A stretch of 64,000 nucleotides of DNA from Platycnemis pennipes (lineage: Eukaryota > Arthropoda > Insecta > Odonata > Platycnemididae), in the NCBI GenBank assembly GCA_933228895.1, contig OW121853.1:76678645-76742644 (forward strand), read 5' to 3'. The translations under genes were made by a program, and so were the position numbers. The notes beneath the pieces are model-generated. The model worked only from the letters and a program-made list of their open reading frames with translations. It was not told where the DNA came from and did no database searches. The stretch's first letter is position 1, and each line of letters begins with the position of its first letter. Positions 54,214-64,000 of this stretch are shown piece by piece.

Positions 54214-54790
54214 GGGTCTGTTAGAATTCCGTTATCCGATCCTTTTAGCTTTTCAGTATAGTCATTTTTTAGTTTAATCATAATCTCTCGTGTTGGCGTT
54301 ATACCGGATTTCTTATAGACCTCCTCGTTTGTAATTCTTTTTTTATAGAATAATATTGACCTAATGCATTTTCTTTCATATATTTCAATTTTTTTCATTG
54401 TACCTTTGTTTAACAGACCTCCCCAAGCTTGTACTGCATAAAGCACTACCGGTCTAAGGAATATCTCGTATATTTTTATCTTGATGTCCTTTGGTGTCGT
54501 GTTACTTCTTAGGATGACCGATAGATTAGCTCTCATGTCCATTGCTTTCCCTGTAGCGTTTTCTATGTGTTTTCTCATTGATGTCTTGTTATCGAGTGTA
54601 ACTCCTAAGTACGATACCTCTGATGCCCACATTATAGGTTGTTCCCCTATTCTCAAGCATGAACACGTAGGGTTTTCGGTCTTCGGCCTGGTGAAAATGA
54701 TTACCTGCGTCTAGTCTGTATTTAAGGTCAGTCGCCATTTCCTGTTCCATGCAACCGCTTCGTCTAGCCAATCCTGGGCGTATTCCTTGG
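54214..54790 (-). pseudogene. Non-LTR reverse-transcriptase fragment, different family
   Basis: Minus strand: WLDEAVAWNRKWRL, then, after a frameshift, WASEVSYLGVTLDNKTS, RKHIENATGKAM, RPVVLYAVQAWGG and KKIEIYERKCIRSI. This is the post-catalytic region typical of jockey-type elements. A MITE abuts its downstream end at 54213, which supplies the last codons of the open frame. Confidence 0.7.
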
Positions 54791-54794
54791 CTTT

Positions 54795-56070
54795 ACATTT
54801 GCTTCAGGGTCGTCAGGACATTGATGCGACTAGGGATCGTCAACAGAGTCGAGAGTGGTTGAATTAGGTTTTAAGGAGCTTGGCTCGCGACTGCTTGAGT
54901 CAAATTGTCTAAGGAATCTTATTAATTTAAGTACGAGTATATGTGATCTAAGTGATCCTTACTTCACAAAGAGAATTACCTAAGCTATTGAAAGTCATAA
55001 GTGTCACAAGAAATACGATGGGAAGTCGAAGGATTAATTTTTTTATGATAATTTTAATCAGCTCGACGATGGAGTCAATTCAGCATTTACGTTACAGAAA
55101 TAAATTCATTTACTCAATGAATTTACTAATGTATAACACCAGAATATTACTATCAAATGTTATGTTATAATATTTCTTGAAATATTCTTTGATATCTCTT
55201 TAGTAATGATATTATTCGTACGCCAACCATTTTGGCTAGAGCGACCGCAGCGCTACGTGATGTCAACTAACGCTTTTCGTCTGCTATAAGCGCAGAAATT
55301 GGTGGATTTAGCGAAAAATACGGAAGGTTGATGCCTTTTTTTCGTGTCATTTTATTCCTTGTGAAATTACACAAAAAATATCAGTTTTTTGAAAAAATGA
55401 CATGTTACTAGGGTATGTTTAAACTTTATATTCCCATGTGATGACCATTCTCGCCATTAATCGTATGTAATTTTAAATGAAATTTGTGCTAAAAGGAGTA
55501 TGGGTTGGTATAATTATCTTTACTTTATTATACAAAGGAACTTTAGTTCTATAAGTGCTGAAAATGTAAAAAAATGACATGACTTTCACTTTTCGGATCA
55601 ACCTTCTTAAGATGGTTGGTTCGGCAGCTTAGATCATACCGAACAGGAGATTTTCGGGGCATAGTCCCCCAAGTACTGTCCTATACCCCCTGTCAGATTC
55701 AAGCTTTCGCTTTAGGTTGTTTTAAAGGTCGTTACGACAATTTCAGTAGTGTTACGACTTTAAGAGAAGAACCAGAATGGAAATTGCTGTAGGAACGAGG
55801 GTTAAAATTTAGAAAAAAATCTTTTAAGTGAATTTAGAGCTAATATGTTTGAAAACGTTAGAAATACGCGCTTGCGTATAATTTGATCAGATACACATGT
55901 TTGGAGAAATGGTCGTACCGATATATTTAATATTTCGTTTTCACAGAGAAATACCATTAAAGAATCAATAAGAATCGCGAGAGAACATAATGGGGAGCAT
56001 ATCAAAGGGATAGGTTGGTGAAATATTGTTAGAGCAGTCTGTAGTTCTTAAAGTATGTTTTAGCATTACT
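54795..56070. other. No feature recognised
   Basis: AT-rich flank of the long-TIR transposon. Confidence 0.5.
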
Positions 56071-56081
56071 AAACTGTACAT

Positions 56082-56584
56082 TAGCACGGATCGGAAAAAT
56101 CGATTTTTCGCGGAGAAACTTGGCCCTCTGGAAAAAGTTGTCAAAGTGACTCAAAATGAGGCCAGAAAAATTTGGGAACTCTAGGTCAACCCTAGACCCT
56201 CGCGCCGTGGCCATTTATGGGGAGGGGGGCTGAAAATAGAAAAAGTCATGTTTTTAAATCGGTTCCCCATGAAATTTGTCGAGTTGCGGCCCTTTAGGGC
56301 AAAAATTTCGTCCATTTGTACGTATCTGCAGCCGTTAAGCAACAAATCGTCTATTTTGAGTGCGCGGCCGCGCGTAATATGCACCGCCCACGCAGCGTCG
56401 CGGCGCTGCGCTCCGAAGGCCTCTCGAGTGTCTCCTGTCGGCTCGCGCCTCCTGCCCGGTCGCCGCGAACGCAGCAAAACTCATCACGGATGCGTCTTCC
56501 GTCGTTGATCTCATTAATATTAGATAATTAAACAATTTCCAGGTAATAACAATTACGGAAGAACTGTATGAAAGAAATATAACA
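56082..56584 (+). repeat. Left ~503-bp terminal inverted repeat
   Basis: It pairs with 59118-59619. It contains the chance ORFs at 56181-56535, which mirror those at 59166-59520 and are not genes. Confidence 0.88.
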
Positions 56585-57628
56585 CACCGTCATCATTCAG
56601 GGAGTTTAGAAACACTCCTCGATTTTTAGCCTACTTTTACTATTCATTTTCAGTATGGAGAAAGAATGCAAAAATAATTAAAGTAGTTACCAGAGCTCAC
56701 CACGTTGAGGTACCTGCACTATGAACTCCCCCGCCCACACACCCACTCATAGAATAGAGGAACGCATTTCCTTTATCAGATTATATGCTATCGAAAAAAT
56801 AAGAAAGTGATCATTTTTAGTACCAGTCGCTTTATCTGTGTGCAAGTATTCGTCTTTAAACTTTATTTTCATTGAACACTAAAGGTCATTATCGATTTTT
56901 TTTATTTTTGAAGTCGAGCAGATAAATGTAAAACTTACTCCATCACAGCATGAACTGAGACTAGGTATTGAAGGTTGGCATTTTGGTTCTGCTTTCTAGT
57001 ATTTTCTGTATTTCTTATTGTCTGTCGTTGTTGCGGATGCCAATGAAGCTTGGGTTACCTCTTTTACAAATATTTCAAAAGCTTGCGTGTGACAAGGACA
57101 ATTGTGTTCCACAGTTGAGCATTACTCAAATAATTATCGACTTTCTTCTGCGTGAGATGCGATAGAGCACGAGTCGGTGTTCGTCCCATTTTATCAGCAG
57201 CTTGTAGTCTTCTACATCAAATTTAAAATCTGTTAACTCAAAAGTTCTTGGATTTTCGTCGCATGTGTATTTCTTCATGCCTGTTAAGATTATTTTCCAC
57301 GAATCTCTTACACTTCCTCTCCATTCTCAGCAATCATCGGGAGGAGTGAATTTTCTGAGTGCCCGAAAAAACTGTTTCTCTGAATAACAGGATCAATGAC
57401 TCTTTTAAATCTACTGATAGATATCTTGATCAATTTAACAATTTCCATAAATTTACAACACCAGCGTGTATACAATGGTTTTTTTTCACTGAAAATCAGA
57501 CAGGTGCGTATACTTTTTGAATGACACTAGATTTTATAAATTAGCGCATGAATTTTAGTGGACACTTATAGCCTCAGTTGTCGGCTGGCCGTAGTGAGCT
57601 AACGAGAATGAGCCACATTTTTTGGAGT

Positions 57629-58735
57629 TCATCTGACCAAATTTTCCGAGCGAAATCCTTTGGCCACGGCATTATAAATTTCCCGAAGATACTGCTGGTC
57701 ACTGCTCAGCAATCTCAAGTCTTCTTCGTGGGACAATTTTGTTGGAACTGGCTCGAATCGTATGATATCAAGAGTGTGGCAGTCTTGAAGGGTGGAGACA
57801 ATAGGTCTTGCAAACAAATTTGGACCCTTAGTATACCCGTATAATGTTTCTACCAACTGCCGCAGTGTTAAGTCAATCAAGTGAAATTGGCAAATAGACC
57901 ACTGTAAGGGACGTCGGAGTTTTGCTTCCAGAAAACGGATGACGCTTCCTTCCTGACATGTATTCACTTTGGTGCCATCGCATCCAATCACTTTTAAATT
58001 TGAAAGTTCAATATTTTCTTTCGCAAAAAATCAAGAAAATGCAGATATGATGTTTCTTGCAAATCCTCCTGTGGGGGAGACAAAACCGAAAAATTGGGAG
58101 CCAGGCTCCAACTAACACGACATGTCCCTCCCTAACCTTAGATGGGCAAGTCCTCTTGCCTATTTTCTGCCGTTTGTTTCATCCTCTCTGCCGTCAAAAT
58201 ACAGACCTTCAATTGTATTTTTTTATTTATCTGTCTTTGCTTTTACTGAATCTAGCATCTTCTTTTTCTGTCTACGTAAGTAATGCCGGTCCACTACCTT
58301 TCACGTGTCTTCCGGAGTTTTGAGCTTTGCGTCGGATACAGTTGCACTGACGATCATTGCTGCTGCTCTGAGGGACAAGTCACCAAAACTAGCACATACC
58401 TCCGCCACAGTTGACAATTGAAGACGCCTTTGCCCCGAAGGAGGTCCAGGTTGATTTTCATTCCTAATCGTATTAGGAACGTTGAGGTCCAAGTCGGTTG
58501 GTTCCTCGTCGGTTGAGTTTTCTCGAGATGTGGCGGAAAAAAATTCTTGATGCCCACTTTTTACCTCTTCAAGAATGAAAGATTTTGAGTCGACGCTCTC
58601 CGACGATCCTCTTCTGAGGTTTTTCTTTAATCGTCGAATTACTGAGGCATCCAATTCACCGAGTACCATCTTTCGTTTTGTCCTTTGCTCCCTCAAAAAT
58701 GCCGCTTCATTTGGGAGAACTGTATCCACTTTCTA
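57629..58735 (-). pseudogene. Decayed transposase-like coding region, possibly hAT-related
   Basis: Reading down the minus strand: an open block 58735-58301 (after a TTTAG acceptor-like site) with KRKMVLGELDASVIRRLKK and a conserved-looking STVAEVCASFG. A frameshifted stretch follows with VDRHYLRRQKKK and GLYFDGR, then several stops and LEPGSQFFGFV. The last block, 57991-57629, has VIGCDGTKVN, RPLQWSICQFHLIDL and a C-terminal helix. The family is familiar to me as a multi-copy uncharacterised protein of arthropods (from memory). Asp residues in YFDGR and CDGT, followed by a C-x2-H near the second, resemble hAT catalytic layout. Multiple stops and frameshifts show the copy is dead. Confidence 0.6.
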
Positions 58736-59117
58736 AATTTACACTCGTTAATTCTTTAGCACTGAAACGCACAAATATCACATAGTTTCTGGGATTCATT
58801 TAAAAATATATTAATTTGTTATCGATTTGGCACCTTTCGTAGGCTTGCTTGCATTTTTTCTTAAGCCGTAGTACTCGTATGGTACCCTATAATCATTTTA
58901 ATCACACCATGTTTCGGAATGATTGGAATAGAGGTGCGTCTCCAAAGTTCGGACACTTTTTACGCCACCGGACTACTTGATAAACCGTAGGCTCCCTTCC
59001 TGCGCTTTTGTATCAATACGTCGCGAACATAAAAAAAATATTTTATCACTTCTTTAAAAGTTAGTACTGTCAATTCGTTTATGTGGACGGGACAGGAAAA
59101 AAGGTTTAGTATGTAGG

Positions 59118-59619
59118 GTTATATTACTTTCATACAGTTCCTCCGTAATTGTTATTACCTGTAAATTGTTTAATTATCTAATATTAATGAATTCAACGAC
59201 GGATGACGCATCCGTGATGAGTTTTGCTGCGTTCGCGGCGACCGGGCAGGAGGCGCGAGCCGACAGGAGACGTTCGAGAGGCCTTCGGAGCGTAGCGCCG
59301 CGACGCTGCGTGGGCGGTGCATATTACGCACGGCCGCGCACTCAAAATAGACGATTTGTTGCTTAACGGCTGCAGATACGTACAAATGGACGAAATTTTT
59401 GCCCTAAAGGGCCGCAACTCGACAAATTTCATGGGGAACCGATTTAAAAACATGACTTTTTCTATTTTCAGCCCCCCTCCCCATAAATGGCCACGGCGCG
59501 AGGGTCTAGGGTTGACCTAGAGTTCCCAAATTTTTCTGGCCTCATTTTGAGTCACTTTGACAACTTTTTCCAGAGGGCCAAGTTTCTCCGCGAAAAATCG
59601 ATTTTTCCGATCCGCCCTA
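59118..59619 (-). repeat. Right ~502-bp terminal inverted repeat
   Basis: Reverse complement of the left repeat with scattered substitutions and a few small indels, so insertion is fairly recent but not brand new. Confidence 0.88.
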
Positions 59620-60019
59620 CTGTACATGCTAGGAAAATACAGAAAAATATATTGATGTAAATGCCTTTCTAACAGTAATCGCTTCATTACTATCTAGATA
59701 CTAACCAGTTAGTTACTCGTTACTCTTCAAACTAACATGTGTTCATCAAGTAGCAGCATTTTAACTCTTGCAGAGTATTGCGTAGATGTTCGCATGGGAG
59801 GAGAAATTTCTGTTTTTTTTGACGGAAACGAATTTCTGTTTTATTTGACGAGGAATATACTATTTTTGCAGTGAAATAGTCCGCGAAAGTTTTAATCCGT
59901 TAATGCCGCGTGAATATCATTGGCGAATATGGCATTTTAGTAAAAGGAGAATCTAGTAACGGCTGGAAATACAAGCATGGAAGTTAGGAAACCCATAGTC
60001 AAATGAAACAGTAAAACGC

Positions 60020-60175
60020 TTCCAATAACATATATTTAAAACCTCACCCAACGTATTTCAGCTTGTTAAGCCATCATTAGTACCTATCACGAGCTATAGG
60101 TAACTGATGATGAACCACCACGAACTATAATGATGGCAGTCAGCTGACATATGTGTCGTGAAGTTTTAAATATTT
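60020..60175. repeat. Foldback-like element 9
   Basis: Minus-strand CTAATGATGGCTTAACAAGCTGAAATACG (60048-60080 region) and an inverted AGCTATAGGT neighbourhood. Arms are less clear than in the others. Confidence 0.4.
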
Positions 60176-60594
60176 GCAAAGGTTAGTTTTATGATTTGGA
60201 AAGGTTAGCTGTGTTATTCCACTACTATGAGTAATAGCCATTACTCACGCCAGTTCCATCCTGGGGCCCTTTGGAATTTACAAATCACTTCTTTTAAGTT
60301 ACAGGTGTAGTCTGCAGAGAACAATTTGACCTTTCTATCCTTAGTAAATTCCGTGCGTAGAGTCCACGTGGAACTGCTTTGTTTTAGGAAAATCTTCGTA
60401 AAATAGGATGTTGAAATTCAATCGAAACACAGGAGCCGGAGGTAGAAGTCGCGAAAATCACGTAGATTTTTTTATTATATTTTTTGTCACAAATTCATCC
60501 CACGAAGATTATTAATAACAGTTTTACATGTCAGGGATCGGCAACCTCTTTGATACCCGTGTATTTAGGTGCTCCTATACTCCTGACCGTGGCC

Positions 60595-60726
60595 AGGGGG
60601 GGTGTGCTTGAATCGTTTGGGATTGATTCCGATACGTAACTAAGGACTCACTCGTATGTTTTTTCATTGTGTTCGGGATTATTCCGTATCGGAATCAATC
60701 TCGAATGATTCAAGCACACCCCCCCC
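60595..60726. mobile_element. Short palindromic element with C/G-run ends
   Basis: GGGGGGTGTGCTTGAATCG is mirrored by CGAATGATTCAAGCACACCCCCC. The arms pair almost end to end. A partial relative lies at 735-768. Confidence 0.7.
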
Positions 60727-61200
60727 CAGCTGGCAAAAATATTAATTGTATTTCATTATATCACCAATCGCTCGGGCGCGAGTTCATCAGATTGAGTCGA
60801 GTTTCATCTATCACACGTGTTTATGCGTATACATATTTTTTTCCTGCAAATATATGTGTATAAATGTGTACGCATATGAGCACCAATTCCGGGTCGCGCC
60901 CTCGCCGAGAGATCCTGTGCAAGATAGGTCACGCACGCGATCGTCCCGCTCGTTTGTTTTTTGTGTGGAGATAAGTCATCGGAGCGGGGTGACCTCCGCT
61001 CGATCCAAAAGTTATGAACGTGGCGGACAAAGAAATTCTCACGGATCGTGACGCCACACCTCCCTGTCCGCAATACGGCATCATCCTATCGAGGAGTCGC
61101 GTTCGTGACATGACATGAAAATGTTCGCCAGCAAAGTTTTAGCTGATCGAAGGTTTTTTTGCCGCGTGGATGATGTCCAGTTGTCTCTTTCGGTAGCTGC

Positions 61201-61745
61201 TGCGCAAAGCAGCGTTTACACGTAGCAGTTGAATGCTACGACAGTCGCGAGATGGGCGATAATTCTATATCGCTACTGCTATGATGCGTCTGCACCAACT
61301 TCTATGCCACTTAAAGCCGCTATTTAGGCGTTGCTACAACAAATAAAAAGAGTTTTATTTCAATAGTGATTGATGCTTAATTTTTTATGAAATTCTTCAA
61401 ATTATAAATTCCATTTCGATTATCTTTTGTTCCCATTCTTTAAAGAGTAGAATCTCCCCTTTGGGGAGGGATATCTTTGTTATTATATCCAAATTCCCGA
61501 TATCAGACGTCGTGTATTGCTTTCCGTTGGCGATTGTTGCGATTGTGTTGGATACATTTCCGCTGGAAAGTAGACGGGCTCCAACTTTGCTAATAGCTCG
61601 AACGTTGATCGATAGTGTTCGACATGTGTCCAGTATCGACGTGAACTCGCATCGCAGTTGCTATTTACACATGCGAGTGCAGCTTAATAGTTGTTAGCAG
61701 TTGACTGTCATAGCAGTGAACTGCTACGTGTAAACTCGCCTTAAC
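61201..61745. mobile_element. MITE with GTTTACACGTAGCAGTT inverted ends
   Basis: Left arm near 61207 and right arm 61717-61743 (AACTGCTACGTGTAAACTCGCCTT) are inverted. The interior is unrelated to 41516-41737, although the outermost AAGGC-N-GTTTACACG ends are similar. Confidence 0.6.
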
Positions 61746-61974
61746 ATGTCGTCCGAGCTTTCATACCCGTTGCAGGGCACGTCATCAGGGAAAATAATAA
61801 TTAGTGAGAAGCAACGATGCTGGTATTCATAGAGGGGGCAGTGTCCCCCCTCCTCCTAGCTCTTGGCCTTGGCTGGTTGTTGTTCTCTTATTTTGTTGTT
61901 CAAAGTTTTGTTTAGGGTCCTATATTTTTTGTTTTGGACAAGGTCGATCCGAAATAGAAAGGAAGTCATTCGCT

Positions 61975-62525
61975 CTTTAAGATTTGTAAAGGGACGGTAC
62001 GATAACCTTATTAGCGTAACCAGCCTATTGAATGAATTAAATTGAGAATCATTGTCAGATCGCAGGTTTAAATTTAGACTTAATCTCTTGAACAAATTCC
62101 AAGACCATATTTTCAGTGATGTTGCTAATGACGTTAGAAGTAGTTTGCGGACCCCAACTTACTATGGTAGACTGGACCATAATCACAAAATTAGAGAAAT
62201 TGATTGCCGAACTGACAGATTCAAAATGTCCTTTATTCCTCGTACAATTAGGGATTTGAATAATGGTAAATATATCCAGTACGAGTGTAGCAATGGTTAA
62301 CATTGGTAGCGGCATGTTGGTATAAGGACTTGAAGCTAACCCTACTAACAGCATGTTATTGCATGTTTGCCTTGCTATTTTTATCTTTTCTTAAATAGTG
62401 TAGTTTAGAACAGTATATAAATACTAATCCTTTTTTAGGCATGATATATAGTGCATATTTGGTGAGAATTCATCACCTGCCACACACCTTTATGGTGGCT
62501 TGCAGGGTATTATGTAGATGTAGAT
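61975..62525 (+). mobile_element. 5'-truncated LINE copy, same family
   Basis: RFVKGRYDNLISVTSLLNELN, one in-frame stop at 62044, then SLSDRRFKFRLNLLNKFQD to TIRDLNNGKY. It ends in the shared hairpin and an ATGTAGATGTAGATG tail. A more diverged 3' hairpin remnant follows at 62610-62655. Confidence 0.78.
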
Positions 62526-62859
62526 GTTAACTTGAAGGCCGACTCTATGTTTCGTTTTCATTATTATTTAATGCGTAGGGAGCCGATGAATGTTTTCTGA
62601 TTTTTCACTCCTTGCCACGTACCCTTTAGGTGGCTTACAGGGTTCTCCGAGGTTGCAGACGAAGCCGGAAATAGACTAGTGTGATTTCCCACTCAGGGTG
62701 AACAACACTCTTGAATCCCATGTTTTCATTGTCATTGAATCTCTCGTATTTACTTATTATCTATTTTTTTAAAATCTTTTTGGTTAATGAAATCAATTGG
62801 CTAACTTACTTTGTGGAATTTGTCCATTCTGATTTGACATCGACTATGAAGAGGACAAA

Positions 62860-63300
62860 GGCATTTTAAATAAAATTACCAATTGCCAATGAATATGTGG
62901 GACTATAAGAAGAGTACTGAAGGGAAAAACTGCAAAAGAAACTCAAATAGAAATTTTCAATTTAATGGCTGTCCCCATATTGCTGCACGGTTCAGATACT
63001 TGGACACATATAATAGGAGACTTTAAACAGATTGAAACGTCAGAAATGAACTTCCTTAGATCTGTGAAAGGCTGTACACGTCTGAACCGCGTAAAAAATG
63101 AAGACATAAGGCAAGAATTAGAAGTAGAGCCTATAACAGAAGTAGCAATAAATTACAAAGAAAGATGGAACGAACATGTAGAGCGCTTGCCTCTAGAAAG
63201 GATTCCCAGAAATGTCTTTGAGTATAGGCCTTTATGGATAAGTGTTGGGAGACGATGGTAAAGCCGGAACAGGCAAATTGGCTAAACCTGGAAAGCGAGA
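62860..63300 (+). pseudogene. Non-LTR element C-terminal fragment
   Basis: MAVPILLHGSDTWT, FLRSVKGCTRLNRVKNEDIR and RWNEHVERLPLERIPR form the familiar tail of arthropod LINE proteins. Coding-like sequence before the first listed Met (GKTAKETQIEIF) extends it upstream to about 62860. Confidence 0.7.
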
Positions 63301-63422
63301 TTCCGTCGTAAGTGATGAATAGTCGTGCGTTTTGCTTATATTTATGAATTGTCCATATGCAGTTGTCTTTTAACAACCTGCATAAATTGTTGATCAATGA
63401 ATTTTCTACTGAAACTTGAGGG

Positions 63423-63985
63423 TTGGGGTGGTGTGGATGCTACAGTACTGGCTTTCCACTCCGAGGGCTCGGGTTCGAGTCCCTGCGGTGGTGAAATTTA
63501 TTGGTTGACTGGTCCTCACTTGAGTACTTTGTGGAGGGCACTTCGAGTCCAGGGGTGCAGCGTTTGAAACCGTCGGGATTATCTCGATTAGGTACCAAGG
63601 AGTCACGTGGTACAAACACGAATGGTGTGCAGATTTAGTGCGTCTGAATCGCTCGATAAATTATCTTTAATTGTTTTCAGTTGAGTTTTTCTCGTCTATC
63701 TCGACCGTTGAGCCCCCAGATGAGATAAAACTCAAGTGTAAACAATTAGTGAGGTTGTAATCAACGGTTTTAACACACCAAATATGCGAGCCATTTGTGT
63801 TTATACCACGTGACTCCTTGGTTACCTGTTCTAGATAATCCCGACTGTTTCCAACACAACCCCACAGCACTTCGTCCGTCGGATGGGACGTAAAATCGTG
63901 GACCCCCTGGTGCCTATCGTTAACAGCAGGACGACGCCAGGTTTCCCTCCTCCCTTCCTTTTGGTGTCGGTCGCCTCCCCAAATA
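63423..63985 (+). mobile_element. SINE copy split by a family A MITE
   Basis: Head and first part 63423-63551 (GGGCTCGGGTTCGAGTCCC), remainder 63865-63985 (GTCGGATGGGACGTAAAA, CCAGGTTTCCCTCC). Confidence 0.8.
63552..63864. mobile_element. MITE family A, copy 3, inserted in a SINE
   Basis: GGGGTGCAGCGTTTGAAACC start and complementary end. SINE sequence resumes immediately after it. CAG occurs at both borders as a possible 3-bp target duplication. Confidence 0.8.
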
Positions 63986-64000
63986 ATGGATGCTACTATC

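Larger units (their letters stand above)
56082..59619 (-). mobile_element. 3.5-kb DNA transposon with ~500-bp terminal inverted repeats and 8-bp target duplication
   Basis: The ends are TAGCACGGATCGG on the left and, on the complement, TAGGGCGGATCGG on the right. They are flanked by identical 8-bp repeats CTGTACAT at 56074-56081 and 59620-59627. The inverted repeats run 56082-56584 and 59118-59619 and are near-identical, including a GC-rich, CpG-dense core. The interior carries decayed minus-strand coding sequence. An 8-bp duplication fits hAT-type integration, although 500-bp TIRs are unusual for hAT. Confidence 0.85.
59630..61200. other. No gene recognised
   Basis: Apart from elements near 60020-60175 and 60595-60726, short ORFs only; 60870-61110 is locally GC-richer. 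Confidence 0.45.

Noticed and set aside
56181..56535. ORFs on both strands at 56181-56535 and mirrored at 59166-59520
   Set aside because: They lie inside the GC-rich terminal inverted repeats and are identical mirror images, not genes.
1..64000. CRISPR arrays, bacterial operons, riboswitches, endogenous virus genes
   Set aside because: No regularly spaced repeats, ribosome-binding sites or viral capsid/polymerase motifs beyond LINE reverse transcriptases were seen.

Overview
This window is eukaryotic, almost certainly from an insect or a closely related arthropod. The evidence is spliced genes with long introns, a secreted serpin typical of insects, tRNA-derived SINEs, non-LTR retrotransposons, a pogo/Tigger-like element, a Helitron end and many MITE or foldback elements. 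I see no bacterial operon signals, rRNA, CRISPR array or viral gene. I cannot name the species.

Two host genes can be assembled from splice sites and codon phase. The main one is a minus-strand secreted serpin with eight coding exons between 46432 and 22237. It predicts 910 residues. All eight exon phases agree, and the exons follow the serpin fold in order: signal peptide, an early helical segment with its FSPYG-type motif, a middle segment, the APFYV region, the beta-sheet B strands, the ADLSGM motif, the reactive-loop exon, and the C-terminal FLATRPFLFF motif. One 1489-nt exon inserts about 460 Thr/Ser/Pro-rich residues ending in a tetra-arginine site where strand s1A and helix F are expected. 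The reactive-loop hinge is degenerate and the loop is very long and Gln/Asn-rich, so this is probably not a classical protease inhibitor. The second gene (plus strand, 13271-16403, two coding exons) predicts a 196-residue secreted protein. It has a signal peptide, an Asp/Glu/Ser-rich middle, a run of arginines and an Arg/His-rich tail. I do not recognise its family.

Most of the rest is mobile DNA. From left to right: SINEs and a foldback element (0.4-5.6 kb); CR1/jockey-like LINE copies (6.1-6.9, 8.8-11.0 with a nested younger copy, and 12.6-13.1 kb); the acidic-protein gene (13.2-17.6 kb); foldbacks and SINEs (17.6-21.1 kb); and the serpin gene (22.2-46.4 kb). The serpin introns carry a decayed Tigger-like transposon, two hAT-type MITEs with clear 8-bp target duplications, two direct copies of a 0.5-kb repeat flanking the giant exon, LINE tails and a Helitron 3' end. 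From 46.7 to 64 kb come MITEs, LINE fragments, a GC-rich block, a 3.5-kb DNA transposon with about 500-bp terminal inverted repeats and an 8-bp target duplication (56082-59619), more LINE pieces, and a SINE split by a MITE.

The items most worth follow-up are the mucin-like serpin, the long-TIR transposon (its decayed protein has hAT-like features), the secreted acidic/histidine-rich protein, and a set of otherwise dissimilar foldback elements whose loops share a hammerhead-ribozyme-like core.
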